Shown here piece after piece: positions 34,413 to 45,795 of a stretch of 64,000 nucleotides of DNA; position 1 is the stretch's first letter, and each line of letters begins with the position of its first letter. The notes beneath the pieces were generated by a model that worked only from the letters and a program-made list of their open reading frames with translations, made no database searches and was not told the DNA's origin. The translations under genes and the position numbers were made by a program. Location of the stretch: NCBI RefSeq assembly GCF_032362555.1, contig NC_083534.1, positions 276,001 through 340,000 of the forward strand. Reading direction: 5' to 3'. This DNA is from Amyelois transitella. Taxonomy: Eukaryota; Arthropoda; Insecta; Lepidoptera; Pyralidae.

Positions 34413-34616
34413 TTATATATAAGAAGACGCCAATCCACACCTCTCTTGATGTATCTGGTTGTGGCGTTGCGATCCGCTGTGACCTCAAAGTCAATGACCA
34501 GCTGACCTCGCTTTATTGTAAGTCTTTCAATCAAGAAAACGTGTGTGTTTGGACTTGATATACATGTTAAGTGAAGAAACGGCAGATTAGTCGCTTGCGT
34601 GTTAGAGAGAATCAAG

Positions 34617-34822
34617 AGAGATGTCGTAAAAGGCGATTAAGAGATAGGCTTATAAACTTGGGATTCTTTAATAGGCGATGGGCTAGCAACCTGTCACTAT
34701 TTAAATCTCGATTTTATCATCAAGCCAAAAATCTGAACGTGGCCTGTCAGTGTTTTCGGGACTGTTGGCTTTGTCTACCCCGCAAGGGATATAGATGTGA
34801 CTATATGTATGTATGTAATTTT
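34617..34822 (+). repeat. Family A repeat, head missing
   Basis: From ATGTCGTAAAAGGCGATTAA to the (ATGT)n tail. Confidence 0.78.
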
Positions 34823-35039
34823 CAAAATAGTTTCGGTAATGACACTCGGTATCTCCTCTGAATTAGTCCATTATGCCATTTGGCAGCTTATTAACCGTCT
34901 AAATAAAGTTGGTCCTCAGATTGACCTGTATGTTTGCATGTATGTATGTTAGTCCGCGTTTATCTCGCGTTTCGCTGAACCGATTTCGATGCGGTGTTTC
35001 AGAAAACTGTTTATTACACTTAGGAGGTTTTTGAAAATT

Positions 35040-35625
35040 TGACCTTTATACATATCCTGGGAGATGTATACATTTCCTAGGAATTGTATATAATTCCTAT
35101 ATCGTATTAGGAAATGTATAAAAAGAAGGCTTTACAGAAAGCCAAACTCTCATTAAAACACCTTGTTTAAATGAGAATAATATTTTTAGGTTAGATTAAG
35201 TTAGTTTTTTTTTTTAAAGAAATAATAATTGCTTAGAGTTAAACTCTGATTATATGATAGGCTTAACAACGATGCCCTTTTTTATGCTGCCGTATTTTTA
35301 GCTGTTGTTTTACCGTGGAAACTTCTTCTATTAACTCTTTGTAACGTTCATCTTCGATATAAGCGGTGTTCTTAGCGTTTGTTAACATTCTAAATGATGC
35401 CCCTCGCCCCGCTGTCCCCGCGTACCACCACGGGTTTTACATTTCCGATTGCTATTTAGGAAATGTAAGATTTCCTAGGAAATGTGACTAATATAATTTA
35501 TTTCACACATTTCCGGGCTATTTTAGGAATTACATACATTTCCTAGGAATTGTATACAATGACGGAATACATACATTTCCGTTAACATATATTAGATTTT
35601 TTCGTCCTGCTACACCTGCGCCCGG
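35040..35625. repeat. Degraded element with TTTCCTAGGAAATGT palindromes
   Basis: The motif ACATTTCCTAGGAAATGT or half of it recurs at about 35060-35120 and 35440-35590. On the minus strand 35435-35260 reads as an open segment containing GRGASFRMLTNAKNTAYIED followed by ERYKELIEEVSTVKQQL and a stop. This looks like the end of a transposon-encoded protein. I cannot assign a family. Confidence 0.45.
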
Positions 35626-35629
35626 CGGA

Positions 35630-35785
35630 GAATAGAATAGAATAGATTTATTTTCAAAATTGGACACAAGGTATCACTTATTGACGTCACATTATTTAAA
35701 TCTAATTATAACTACTGCCGCTTCCAAAGCGCATGTGTAGAAGAACCAGCGGAAAAAACTACCCTGCAGCATTTTCACTGGAGTA
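35630..35785 (+). repeat. Family I repeat
   Basis: Starts in GAATAGAATAGAATAG and ends near CCTGCAGCATTTTC. Confidence 0.65.
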
Positions 35786-35954
35786 CTCGTTCAGACATTT
35801 GTTCCCCGTTAGAAAGCATGCATGCTTAAAGTATATTTACGTATTGGTAATGTACGCTTAAACGTGGTTTCAAATTGAAGAGAAAACCGCTTAAAAATCA
35901 ATCCGAACAATGCATAAGCGAACAGCGTGTTTAATTAAAAAAATATATCTGTTA

Positions 35955-36425
35955 CGTGTGGATCACGGCATCGATAGAAAAAGAATAGGACCACTCCATC
36001 TCTTTCCCATGGATGTCGTTAAAGGCGACTAAGGCTTGAGATTTTTTAGGCGATAGGCTAGCCACTTGGCGCTATTTTAATCTCAATTCCATCAATTCAG
36101 CTCAATTCATTCATGTTTTTTTAATGTAGACAATGTGACAATGTCAATAAGTGATACCTTGTATACAATTTTGAAAATAAATCTATTCTATCATAAAGCC
36201 ATACAGCTGAACATGGCCTTTTAGTATTTTGAAGATCTCCGTCTACCCCCAAAGGCTTTAAATCACGCCTTTTTCCCGGAGGGGTAGGCAGAGACTACAT
36301 CTTTCCACTTGCCACGATCCCTGCATAGTTCCTTCGCTTCATCCACATTCATAACTCTCTTCATGTAAGCTCGGCGGTTTCGGGTACTCTTGACCTGACC
36401 CTTTATCAGGGTCCTTACTTATTAC
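35955..36425. repeat. Mosaic: family A, family I and LINE pieces
   Basis: A forward family A copy (35955-36250) is interrupted by a reversed family I fragment (about 36110-36190) exactly at TCTATC in the family A body. A reversed LINE ORF end (36262-36420) follows. Confidence 0.6.
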
Positions 36426-36562
36426 TACATTATTTACCTTTACAAGGGCTTGTATGCGGAAAGATGTAGGTAGTCTCTGCCAATCCCTTTGAGAGTGTGG
36501 TATAGTATGATCTGTATAAACTGGGATAGCTCACAGGTCAGTAGGCTACCTTTATATTTAGA

Positions 36563-36765
36563 CTAGAGGCCGCCCGCGACTTTGTCCGCGTGGAATCATT
36601 ACCGCGAGGACTCCGGGATAAAAAGTAGCCTATATGTTATTCTGGGTCTTCAGCTACCTACATACCAAATTTCATCGTAATCGGTTCACTAGTTTTTGCG
36701 TGAAAGAGTAACAAACATCCATACTACATCCTGCCTGACATACTCACAAACTTTCGCATTTATGC
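36563..36765 (-). mobile_element. Family C Helitron-like element, diverged
   Basis: Same start as the other C copies (CTAGAGGCCGCCCGCGACTT) but with an altered 5' end (TACTCACAAACTTTCGCATT). Confidence 0.65.
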
Positions 36766-36766
36766 C

Positions 36767-37024
36767 ATGTGGTTCCCGGCACTAATTCAAAAAAGAATAG
36801 GACCACTCCATCTCTTTCCCATGGATGTCGTAAAAGGTGACTAAGGGATAGGCTTACAAACTTGAGATTCTTTTTTTAGGCGATGTTCTAGCAACCTGTC
36901 ACTATTCGAATCTCTCTATCTTAAAGCCAAATAGCTGAACGTGGCCTATCAGTCCGCTCAGGACTGTTGGCTCTGTCTACCCCGCAAGGGATATAGACGT
37001 GATTATATGTATGTATGTATGTTT
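36767..37024 (+). repeat. Family A repeat, full length
   Basis: From GCCATGTGGTTCCCGGCA to the ATGTATGTATGT tail. Confidence 0.82.
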
Positions 37025-37227
37025 CGCATTTATAACATTAGTAGGATAACAGTAACAACAAATGTACGTAGAAAGCATTGGAAAACAGCCTTTATGTTGT
37101 TTTGCAAACTTAACACTTTCTAATGTGACCTGCGCGGCGTAATTAGTGAGAGACGAGCGTTTTCTAAAGACAACTATGTACTTCTCACAGTTTTGTGCGT
37201 TAGATATGTAATTATATATATGTAATA

Positions 37228-37424
37228 CTAGAGGCCGCCCGCGACTTCGTCCGCATGGAAACCCTATCAATCCCGCGGGAACTCTGGGATAAAAAGTAGC
37301 CTATGTGTTATTCTGGGTCTTCAGCTACCTACATACCAAATTTCATGGTAATCGGTTCAGTAGTTTTTGCGTGAAAGAGTAACAAACATCCATACAAACT
37401 TTCGCCTTTATAATAGTAGTAGGA
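37228..37424 (-). mobile_element. Family C Helitron-like element, full (197 bp)
   Basis: Same length and, by eye, the same sequence as the copy at 25740. Confidence 0.82.
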
Positions 37425-37433
37425 TAGGATATA

Positions 37434-38012
37434 GTGCCGTGTGGTTCCCGGCACCATTACAAAAAAGAATAGGACCACTCCATCTCTTTCCCACGGATGT
37501 CGTAAAAGACGACTAAGGGATAGGCTTATAAACTTGGGATTCCTCTTTTAGGCGATGTGCTAGCAACCTGTCACTATTTGAATCTCAATTCTATCACTAA
37601 GCCAAACAGCTGAGCGTGGCTTATCAGTCTTTTCAAGACTGGAGGCTCTGTCTACCCCGCTAGGGATATAGACGTGTTTATATGTATGTATGTATGTAAA
37701 AGGAAACCCAACTTTATAAGGCAATCCCTTAGTTGCGTTTATTTTTTTACATACATACATACATATGATCACGTCTATATCCCTTGCGGGGTAGACAGAG
37801 CCAACAGTCTTGAAAAGACTGAATGGCCACGTTCAGCTATTTGGCTTAATGATAGAACCGAGATTCAAATAGTGACAGGTTGCTAGCCCATCGCCTAAAA
37901 GAGGAATCCTAAGTTTATAAGCCTATCCCTTAGTCGCCTTTTACGACATCCATGGGAAAGAGATGGAGTGGTCCTATTCTTTTTTGTAATAGTGCCGGGA
38001 ACCACACGGCAC
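37434..38012. repeat. Inverted pair of full-length family A repeats
   Basis: The forward copy 37434-37699 and reversed copy 37748-38012 lie tail to tail across a 48-bp spacer, making a near-palindrome of about 580 bp. A transcript crossing it would fold into a long, nearly paired hairpin. Confidence 0.85.
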
Positions 38013-38166
38013 GGTTTATTTTTTTGGTATGGATTATAGTTAGTTAGTTAGTCGCTATCGCTTTTCACTCGCGACATTTCACAGGTCAATGCATGTGTGA
38101 AAGTGCGTGCGGATGAAAGTTTCACTTATCGTTTGTGGCGAGGTCGTGGATGCGTTACGGTTGTTA

Positions 38167-38398
38167 ACATACATACAGTCACGTCAATATCACTTGCGGG
38201 GTAGACAGAGCCAACAGTTTTGAAAAGACTGATCGGCCACGTTTAGCTGTTTGGATTAATGATGGATTTGAGATTCAAATAGCGACAGGTTTGTAAGCCT
38301 ATCCCTTTGTCGCCTTTAACGACATCCATGGGAAAGAAATGGAGTGGTCCTATTTTACGTATTGGTGCCTTGCCACCAACTAACCATACGGCACGGTT
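38167..38398 (-). repeat. Family A repeat, internally deleted
   Basis: Reversed, with about 25 bp missing around the GTTGCTAGCCCATCGCC segment. Confidence 0.75.
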
Positions 38399-38529
38399 GT
38401 TAGCGGTGAGTATATTTAGTGAAATTTTTAAATTAACCATACGATGACAGGAGATATATGTATTTATTGAAATCCTTTACCAGTCATTTATTTAAAATTT
38501 TATTGCACAAAAAGAAATTTACAAAAAAA

Positions 38530-38695
38530 CGGACTTAATGCAATTTGGAATTCTCTACCAGTCAACCAGCTGACCAAACAGAAAAAATTTTAAGTTTGTG
38601 GTGCGATAAAGTGCACATGCATACTGAAAAAATATATTTTTCAGTATGCATGTGCACTTTATCGCATCGCAAACTTAAAGTTTTTCTGTTACAAA
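38530..38695. repeat. LINE 3'-end piece fused to a long hairpin
   Basis: Arms 38591-38631 and 38637-38677 are complementary at 39 of 41 positions around a 5-nt loop. Weaker pairing extends outwards (CAGAAAAA and TTTTTCTG). The left flank (AATTCTCTACCAGTCAACCA) is the 3' end of the LINE-type repeat also seen at 15118-15175. Each arm carries GTGCACATGCATACTG or its complement. Confidence 0.75.
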
Positions 38696-39098
38696 AAACG
38701 TTACAAACCGTTACAAAAACAAATACATAAATACATACATTTACATTACATTTACAAGATACATAAAATATATTATTAATACATATACATACAGAAAGTA
38801 TCAAATTAGGATGACCCATTATTGATTTGCCGAAGAAAGAACCCATTCACTAGTCCTTCTTAAAAATAGAATCTTAATATACTTACTTACGCAAAATTTC
38901 AAAAAATATTTTTTCAGTAAATAACCTGTGACCAATCACTCACAGAAAAATTGTTTATCATTGAGGGCTTCAATGATGCCCAAAATAACTATTCCAAGCG
39001 GACGAAGTCGCGGGCACAGCTAGTAAAAAATAAACCGCTCATAACTTGCACCAGCGTCACATACTACACGTATGTATGTGAGAAAGTGAAGCGAAATT

Positions 39099-40416
39099 GT
39101 GTCGCATAACTTCAAACTTGGATAAATCCATCTTCAAAGATTTTTAAGATTTTGGTATCGTTAAAAAGAAAAAAACACAAGCTTTGAATCTATTTTGTCA
39201 GTTGTGTATAAATCCGGATAGTTTGTGAGAAATTAAGAGTCAAAGTCATATCATTTTATGAAAACCAGATACATCCACTGTCCATTTTTTTTCAAATGAT
39301 GGTATATCCATGACGACCAATCAACGCATTGCTTTTATCCAATATGTCCGACAGGGGACGTAAAGTTTACGACTTTTAACAACTTGCGCTCCCGTGTTTT
39401 ATTATTTATTTTGGGTAATTACTTCGTTTCCATGGATAATTCTATTAAAATTTTGTCACCCAGTAATGCCCGTAAACGGCCTAATATAAAAACTCGCCGT
39501 AAGAAAGAGGAAAGAGCGAAAATTCGGTAAATTTGTAATACGTATGCAAGCGTTATTTTAAATCTTCAGACAGCGCTAGTGATGTGGCTAGCCATTATCG
39601 ACTCAATTATCTACAGTTACTATTGTTATTCTACTATTACAGAATAATTTGGATGTGACGAAATATGTAACAAGTTTTGTTTTACATACGACCTCTCCGA
39701 TCTTTTAGTAGGTATACAGGACTATCGGTATAAGTTATTGTCCAGAGAATTGCTGAAAACTCACTTTGGACAAGATTCGGCTTCGTTGCCGCAGTTAAAC
39801 TATTATAAAAATATGCTCAACAGTGAAAATGTGATAGGGCGACCAACGCTCGTAGAAGAGATTGCAGAAGATGATTCAGAAGAAGTATTAAGTTTTGTTT
39901 AAAATAATTTATTTAGTTACTCACTCTTATAATAAAAAAAACTTCGTTTTTAATCAATTTTGTCACACCTTTTTTTAATAGAAAAATGGTTTGTCCTAGT
40001 TATGTTATTTTTCTTTCTATTCAGTTAGCTAACACGTTTGACCCTTGATAATTTACCGTGATATCGTCATGAGCACATTGAGCACATCCCTAGCTCGGGT
40101 CGTATTTTTTTAAATCTAGTTAAATCCAGACAGGTTAAATCAAAATAATATAAATCCATCATAAGTTTTTTCAAAGATGGATAAAATGCATTCCATTATA
40201 TCGAATATGGGTAGATCCAATCTTAAAATTAAATTTTTGCAAAGACGAATTGATCAATTATTATAATTGATGAAAGGGACGGTTTTATCAACTATTGTTG
40301 CCATTTTAAAATAAAAATTGCCTTAGAAATCAAAGTGTGTATATTATTATCACTGTTTTCTGAATATCTTCTAAAAGTGTAGAGTGGATTTATCCGACTT
40401 TGAAGTTAAGCGACAC
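39099..40416 (+). mobile_element. 1.3-kb DNA transposon with 38-bp TIRs, AATT duplication
   Basis: The left end GTGTCGCATAACTTCAAACT and the right end read in reverse GTGTCGCTTAACTTCAAAGT extend to about 38 bp of matching inverted repeat with a few mismatches. AATT flanks both sides (39095-39098 and 40417-40420). Subterminal TGGATAAATCCA-like motifs recur inside. An internal ATG at 39432 opens a short basic frame (MDNSIKILSPSNARKRPN) that ends at a splice-donor-like GGTAAAT. A later frame ends in PTLVEEIAEDDSEEVLSFV at 39901. It is probably an internally deleted copy of an autonomous element. The superfamily is not clear to me. Confidence 0.82.
39710..39903 (+). pseudogene. Relic of a transposon-encoded ORF, 3' exon
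   Basis: Open segment following TTTTAG, encoding VGIQDYRYKLLSRELLKTHF, then GQDSASLPQLNYYKNMLN, and ending in an acidic tail and TAA. It sits inside the AATT-flanked element. There is no catalytic motif, so it may be the C-terminal part of a transposase or accessory protein. Confidence 0.45.
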
Positions 40417-40764
40417 AATTGTACATTACAATGTTAACAGCGTATAGCACGATAGTAGAGCTCTGTTGCTGCGTCCAGAGCAGTGTTGCTATTATCAAAA
40501 GTGGTATTGCTTCGAAATCTTGTGAGTTTTTATTTTTTTTATTTTGATATCTTTGACACATAAAACGTTTTGAAAAAAGAAAGTTATTAAAACTTGTTAA
40601 TTAATGTATGTATGTGTCTACATACTTTTATTTATTGTTTGTTTGTTTATTTGTATTTTCGGAAAACTTACAGTAATGAGTGGGAGAGTTAAAAACAATT
40701 TCAAACTACTTAATAGTAAAAATATTTATAGGAGTATGTACTAAATATTATTCAGGATTATGTT

Positions 40765-40990
40765 CCGTGTGGTTCCCGGCATCAATAGAAAAAATAATAG
40801 GGCCACTCCGTCTCTTTCCCATGCATGTCGTAAAAGGAGACTTAGGGATAGGCTTATAAACTTGGAATTCTTCTTTGAAGCGATGGGCTAGCAACCTGTC
40901 AGTATTTAACTCTGAATTCTATCATTAAATCTGATTGTTGAGTCCGTCTAACCCGCAAGGGATATAGACGTGATTATATGGTATGTTTTA
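40765..40990 (+). repeat. Family A repeat before GILT exon 1
   Basis: Its tail ends about 25 bp before the TTGTTACAG that precedes the GILT start exon, so the acceptor region borders a SINE. Confidence 0.8.
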
Positions 40991-41018
40991 CAAATAATTT
41001 TGTTTGTTACAGAATAAA

Positions 41019-44000
41019 ATGAAGTGTTTAGTGTTTGTCTGTTTGGCTGTAATGCTGTGCGGGGCCTATGCTAAACATAAAAAGGACGACAACAAGGTAA
41101 ATAAATAAATGAACGAATTATTGATTGATTGAATGAATGAATACGGGACAAATTACACAGATTGAGTTAGCCTCGAAGTAAGTTCGAGACTTGTGTTACG
41201 AGATACTAACTCAACGATACTATATTTTATAATAAACTAGCGACCCGCCCCAGCTTCGCACGGTGCAAAATTCGGAAAAAATTATACATAAAAACCTTCC
41301 TCTTGAATCACTCTACCTGTTACAAAAAACCGCATCAAAATCCGTTGCGTAATTTTAAAGATTTAAGCATACAGACAAACAAACTAAAATAGCGACTTTG
41401 TTTTATACTATGTAGTGATACATATTTAGATAAACATCCAAGATCCAGGCCAATATTAAAAGTTTAATTTGTTTCGCATCATGCCTTGGTAAGAAAATAT
41501 AATTTTGAAAAAGTCTAACCACTAAATGTTACCAGTATAAACGTTTATTAGTGCCGCGTGGTTCCAGGTTCAAACCTGTACCTAAGCCTTGTACCAATGT
41601 CTCTTTTGTGAGTTATGTGCGAGATAGTTTGAATCCTAACCGATGGTCTTACGGTGAGAGAAACATCGTGAAGGAACCTGCACATTCAGTCAACTGCTAT
41701 CCAAAAGATGTAACCAGGGATAACAAAAACTCTCGTAACATGTAACGTGCGACGCCATTTTTCCAAATATCGCTATCCCGTTTCACGTCATAATAAAAAG
41801 CGAACAAGCAAATGTTTGTCACGAGTCGCGAGATAAAAAATAGCGCTTGCCATACCTCCGTACCATAAAAAACAACACAATAATAAAAAATATTTAGTAA
41901 TGTCGCTAAAGGCGATTAAGGGATAGTCTAATCAACATAGGAATAGGCGATGGGCTAGCAACCTGTCACTATTTGAATCTCAATTCCATCATAAAGCCAT
42001 ACGCCTTTCGGTCTATTCAAAACTCAAGTCTTGAATAGATTTAGTGGTGATAATATTTATGTATGCATGTATCTAACAATTTCCAGGTGAAAATAGCAGT
42101 TTACTACGAGTCCCTATGTCCTGACTCCAAGAAGTTCATCACGACGCAGCTGGCGCCGGTGTGGAGGGACTTCAAGGGGGCCGTCAAAGTCAAATTGGTT
42201 CCTTACGGGAAGAGCACGGTGGGTATCAGTTCTACATTCATACATGTTTTTTAATGTAGACAATGTGCATTCGTCCACGATTTAGATTTAAGAGATCTAT
42301 ATTTGTACATTGACGTCCTATGAAAATGCTGCAGTGTAGTTTGTTCCGCCGCATCTTCTACACATGCGCTTTGGAAGCGGTAGTAGTTATAATTAGATTT
42401 AAGTTATGTGACGTCAATAAGTGATACCTTGTATCCAATTTTGAAAATAAATCTATTCTATTCTATTCTATCTATGTTAAACAAATTTAAAAAAAAACTT
42501 AATTGAAATCACTTCATCCGTTTGTAACCTATCGTGCCATAGACACACACGTCAAATTTATAACACCCGTCTTTTTGCGTTGGGGGGTTAAATGAGAAGG
42601 TTATGAGTTTGAATTTTCTTTAATAAAGAGGATATTTCAGATCAGAGACTAAGTAAACCCCATTATTTCAAGCGCCGTGTGGTTTCCAGTACCAATACAC
42701 AAAAATAAAAAAGATGGTATCTATCCCATGGATGTCGTAAAAAGCGACTAAGGAACAAGCTTATAAACCTGGGATTTTTTCCTTTAGGCGATGGTCTAGC
42801 AACCTGTCACTTTTTGAATCTCAATTCTATCATCAAGCCAAATAGCTAAACGTGGCCCTATCGGTATTCTCAAGACCGTTGGCTCTGTCTATCCCGCAAG
42901 GGATATTGACGTGATTATATGAATGTATTTATGTTTGTATGTAATTTACTTAATCATTCTTTTGGCATATTGTAAATTTTTTGGCATAATCGTAGTGCCT
43001 CATAAAGTTCTAATGAAGAATTATGCAATACGATGATTATGCCATAAAAAATTATGTTACCCAAATGGACGCTGTTTTACCGACACTATTACCTTACAAA
43101 TATATTTTTTGTTTACAGCACGACAAAGTCAACGGTAAATGGCAGTTCACATGCCATCACGGGCCAGAGGAATGCTATGGCAACAAGGTGAGACATGTTT
43201 AGGTTCTTGGTAAATTCTGCGGCGTGTCGTTTGAATTAAGAAAACGAAGAACGATGTCTACGCGCTAGACGCCGCTTCAGAGAACATCGCCGAGCCGACC
43301 CTTCAACTTCAATCCACATATAGCTCTTGTTCATATCGCACGTTTCTATATTAAACATTTATATATATATATATATCAGTTTCATTTTGTTAGAAGGTTG
43401 TGAAAGTAAACCTAAATTCGAGGTATCACAGGCCTTCTAGCATTCAAATTCAAATTAGTCAAACCTTATTTAGATTTAATCTTTTCAAGCAATGTATTGT
43501 ATGTATACCATCTGTTGATGTGATCACTAATGTCACTGTCATTAGTGTCAATGTCAATTATCGCGAGGAAATTGACGCGCTCAGCCAATAGCAGCGAAGA
43601 ATTTAAATCGCGATTACAAAGATTTCACACCAGCCTGGCGGGAGATCTTCCCTTTAGTGGTGGTAACCCTACTTTATTTGGGACAATTAGTTCAAATCGC
43701 GACCAGTCTTTGGCCCAAAATGACTGACGATTTATTAATTGAATGAACTTTTTATATTACAGGTACAGTCATGCATCCTGAAGGACAAAAGCTTAGCTGA
43801 CACTGAGAAGATGGAACTGGTCATCTGTCTGATGGGCCAGAGCAGTCCGGACAAGGCGTTGGACACGGTAACATACAAACATACAAGCCCACTCGCCACG
43901 ATCATATACTTCTCATGCTTCACAGGCAACATACATACATACATATGGTCACGTCTATATCCCTTGCAGGGTAGACAGAGCTAAACGTCTTGAAAAGACT

Positions 44001-44994
44001 GAATGGCCACGTTCAGCTATTTGGCTTAATGATAGAATTGAGATACAAACAGTGACAGGTTGCTAGCACATCGCCTAAAAGAATCCCAAGTTTGTAAGCC
44101 AATCCTTTAGTCGCCTTTTACGACATCCATGGGGAAAAAGATGGGGTGGTCCTATTCCTTTTTTGTATTGCTGCCGGGATCCACACAGAACTTCACAGGC
44201 AACATTCTCTTAATGCAATCACTTCGTTCAAATAATGAAGAAACTATCCCTTATTCGACTTTTTGTTTGGACTTCGATCGTTTCTGTGGGAATCATAATC
44301 CTTCTGATGTTAGTCCGGGTTACATCATCACCTCACCTCACCACCTATGGAATTGAACCTAACCCATTTTAGATCATGGTTACAAAACACATCCAGTTTT
44401 TGCCTGAATTGCCTCTGTGGGATTATCGATTTAATATACATATGTACATATGATTAAATAGTAACTGACCTATGTCTGTACATGAAAGCCATTGACGGCT
44501 AAAATCTATATGGAGGATCTATGTAAGACCAGCAGAAGCAAAAAAATGAGATTTTTAAAATGGCTTTTCCTCCCCCACTCTTCTAAGGGACATTATAGAT
44601 GGCAGCTTTTTATTAACTTTTACAGCGAACGAAGTCACTAGCTAGTTAACTATATATCTGAAAAATAAAATGAAAGCGAAATTCCTTTTAATTTTAATAA
44701 AAATATAAGTCTAACACCGGTTGAATTAACCCATTTCCATTCCCATTCCAGTGCCTAGCTCAATTGAAAAAAGAATCCGAAGCCAATAAGCTGAAGAACT
44801 GCGCAGGCGGCGACCAAGGCGACAACCTGCTAGCTTCGTACGGAGACAAGACAGACGCTGTATTCAGACCGTTGAGTTTCGTGCCAACTGTAATTATAAA
44901 CGAGAAATTCGACCAAGCCGTTCAGGATGAGGCTTTCAAAGACCTAAAAAGCGTGGTTTGTCGCGTTGCAGTGAATAAGCCGTCCGTTTGTTGA
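41019..44994 (+). CDS. GILT: GILT-like thiol reductase, five coding exons, 208 aa
   Basis: Gamma-interferon-inducible lysosomal thiol reductase family; members reduce disulfides in the lysosome or are secreted, and in insects are linked to immunity. Coding exons: 41019-41096, 42087-42218, 43119-43187, 43763-43867 and 44752-44994, all phase 0 with GT-AG borders. Residues 1-18 (MKCLVFVCLAVMLCGAYA) are a clear signal peptide. The active-site position reads CPDS (37-40), so the second cysteine of the mammalian CXXC is serine. The family signature CHHGPEECYGNKVQSC (82-97) is complete. The C-terminal region has paired cysteines (CLAQ, NCAGG, VCRV, SVC). TTACAG just before AATAAAATG suggests an upstream non-coding exon. 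AATAAA at 45240-45245 is a candidate polyadenylation signal. The length is near the usual 200-250. Confidence 0.95.
41136..41492 (-). repeat. Family B SINE interrupted by a family F element
   Basis: The reversed SINE runs 41136-41235 and resumes at about 41428-41490 (GATAAACATCCAAGATCCAG). It lies in GILT intron 1. The tRNA-like head is lost. Confidence 0.72.
41236..41427 (-). mobile_element. Family F Helitron-like element inside a SINE
   Basis: CTAGCGACCCGCCCCAGCTT to TTTATACTATGTAGTGATA. The flanking SINE sequence continues without an obvious target duplication, as Helitrons do. Confidence 0.68.
41895..42070 (+). repeat. Family A repeat abutting GILT exon 2 acceptor
   Basis: Degraded copy whose ATGTATGCATGTAT tail lies about 12 bp before the AATTTCCAG acceptor at 42086. 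Confidence 0.68.
42235..42470 (-). repeat. Family I repeat in GILT intron 2
   Basis: Reversed copy ending in TCTATTCTATTCTATC. Confidence 0.65.
42672..42955 (+). repeat. Family A repeat in GILT intron 2
   Basis: Complete, somewhat diverged copy. Confidence 0.75.
42957..43075. repeat. Small palindromic repeat with GGCATAATCGT arms
   Basis: TTTTTTGGCATAATCGTAGTG and CGATGATTATGCCATAAAAAA face each other. Related sequence occurs at about 45045-45105 and 45845-45900. A MITE-like origin is likely. Confidence 0.45.
43545..43670 (+). mobile_element. TRIM-related solo LTR remnant, GILT intron 3
   Basis: Matches the element-sense LTR of the TRIM over GACGCGCTCAGCCAATAGCA, TTTAAATCGCG and AGCCTGGCGGGAGATCTTCC, with internal deletions. 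Confidence 0.7.
43928..44190 (-). repeat. Family A repeat in GILT intron 4
   Basis: Full-length reversed copy. A family H fragment follows at about 44300-44420. Confidence 0.8.
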
Positions 44995-45632
44995 ATTTAA
45001 ATACTCGTACTTTTTAAATAGATGGGCACCATAATGTTTGATCGCATTTCGCATAAATTTTTTTGACATAATCACCGTTTCGCATAATTTTTTGTGAACA
45101 TTACCTACTCTAACGAGAAAGTAGCTACTAGAGATATTACCAATTATTATATGAATTGAATTGACGTTCTTGGTATTCTCTCCTCCACAATGCTCTATTT
45201 CTCCAAAATATCAGAAGATATTACTCGCAAACATTAAAAAATAAAGTTAGGTAAGTACATCTTTATGTGAAACAATTGTATTGTAGTATTGTTAGAACTA
45301 AGCAGAGCTTGTATCTTCGTACATCAGGTGTTACAGCGTAATGCTGTTGACTTAAAAATATCAGAAGATATTACTCGCAAACATTAAATTAAGTCTACAG
45401 GAAATCCTTTTCAGAAAGAACAAAATACGTAATATTATCTTAGTTCTTCTGATTGTGCTTGTGTGCTTGATTTGAAATCACTCACGTACTTTTTAAATAA
45501 CAACATAATTGAAAAAAAAACATTATGAAAAATAACAGTATGAACTTATGAGTTACCTGAAAGTAATAAACAATACCGAATTAGCTATGGATGTACCAGT
45601 AATAAATTATTTAGTTCGTCGTGTTGTACATA

Positions 45633-45795
45633 CATAAAATCATTTTCCCGGAGGGGTAGGCAGAGACTACCTCTTTCCACTTGCCACGATCTCTGCACAC
45701 TTCCTTCGCTTCATCCACATTCATAACTCTCTTCATGCAAGCTCGGCGGTTTCGGGTACTCCTGACCTGACCCTTTACCAGGACGTCTTTAATAG
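45633..45795 (-). repeat. LINE ORF C-terminal fragment
   Basis: Reverse-strand match to the 28330 ORF end, GGAGGGGTAGGCAGAGACTA to CCTTTACCAGGACGTC. Confidence 0.65.

Noticed and set aside
37560..37886. Several 60-100 codon frames with [20 protein letters not shown] ends
   Set aside because: These recur wherever a family A repeat lies. They are translations of the SINE, not genes.
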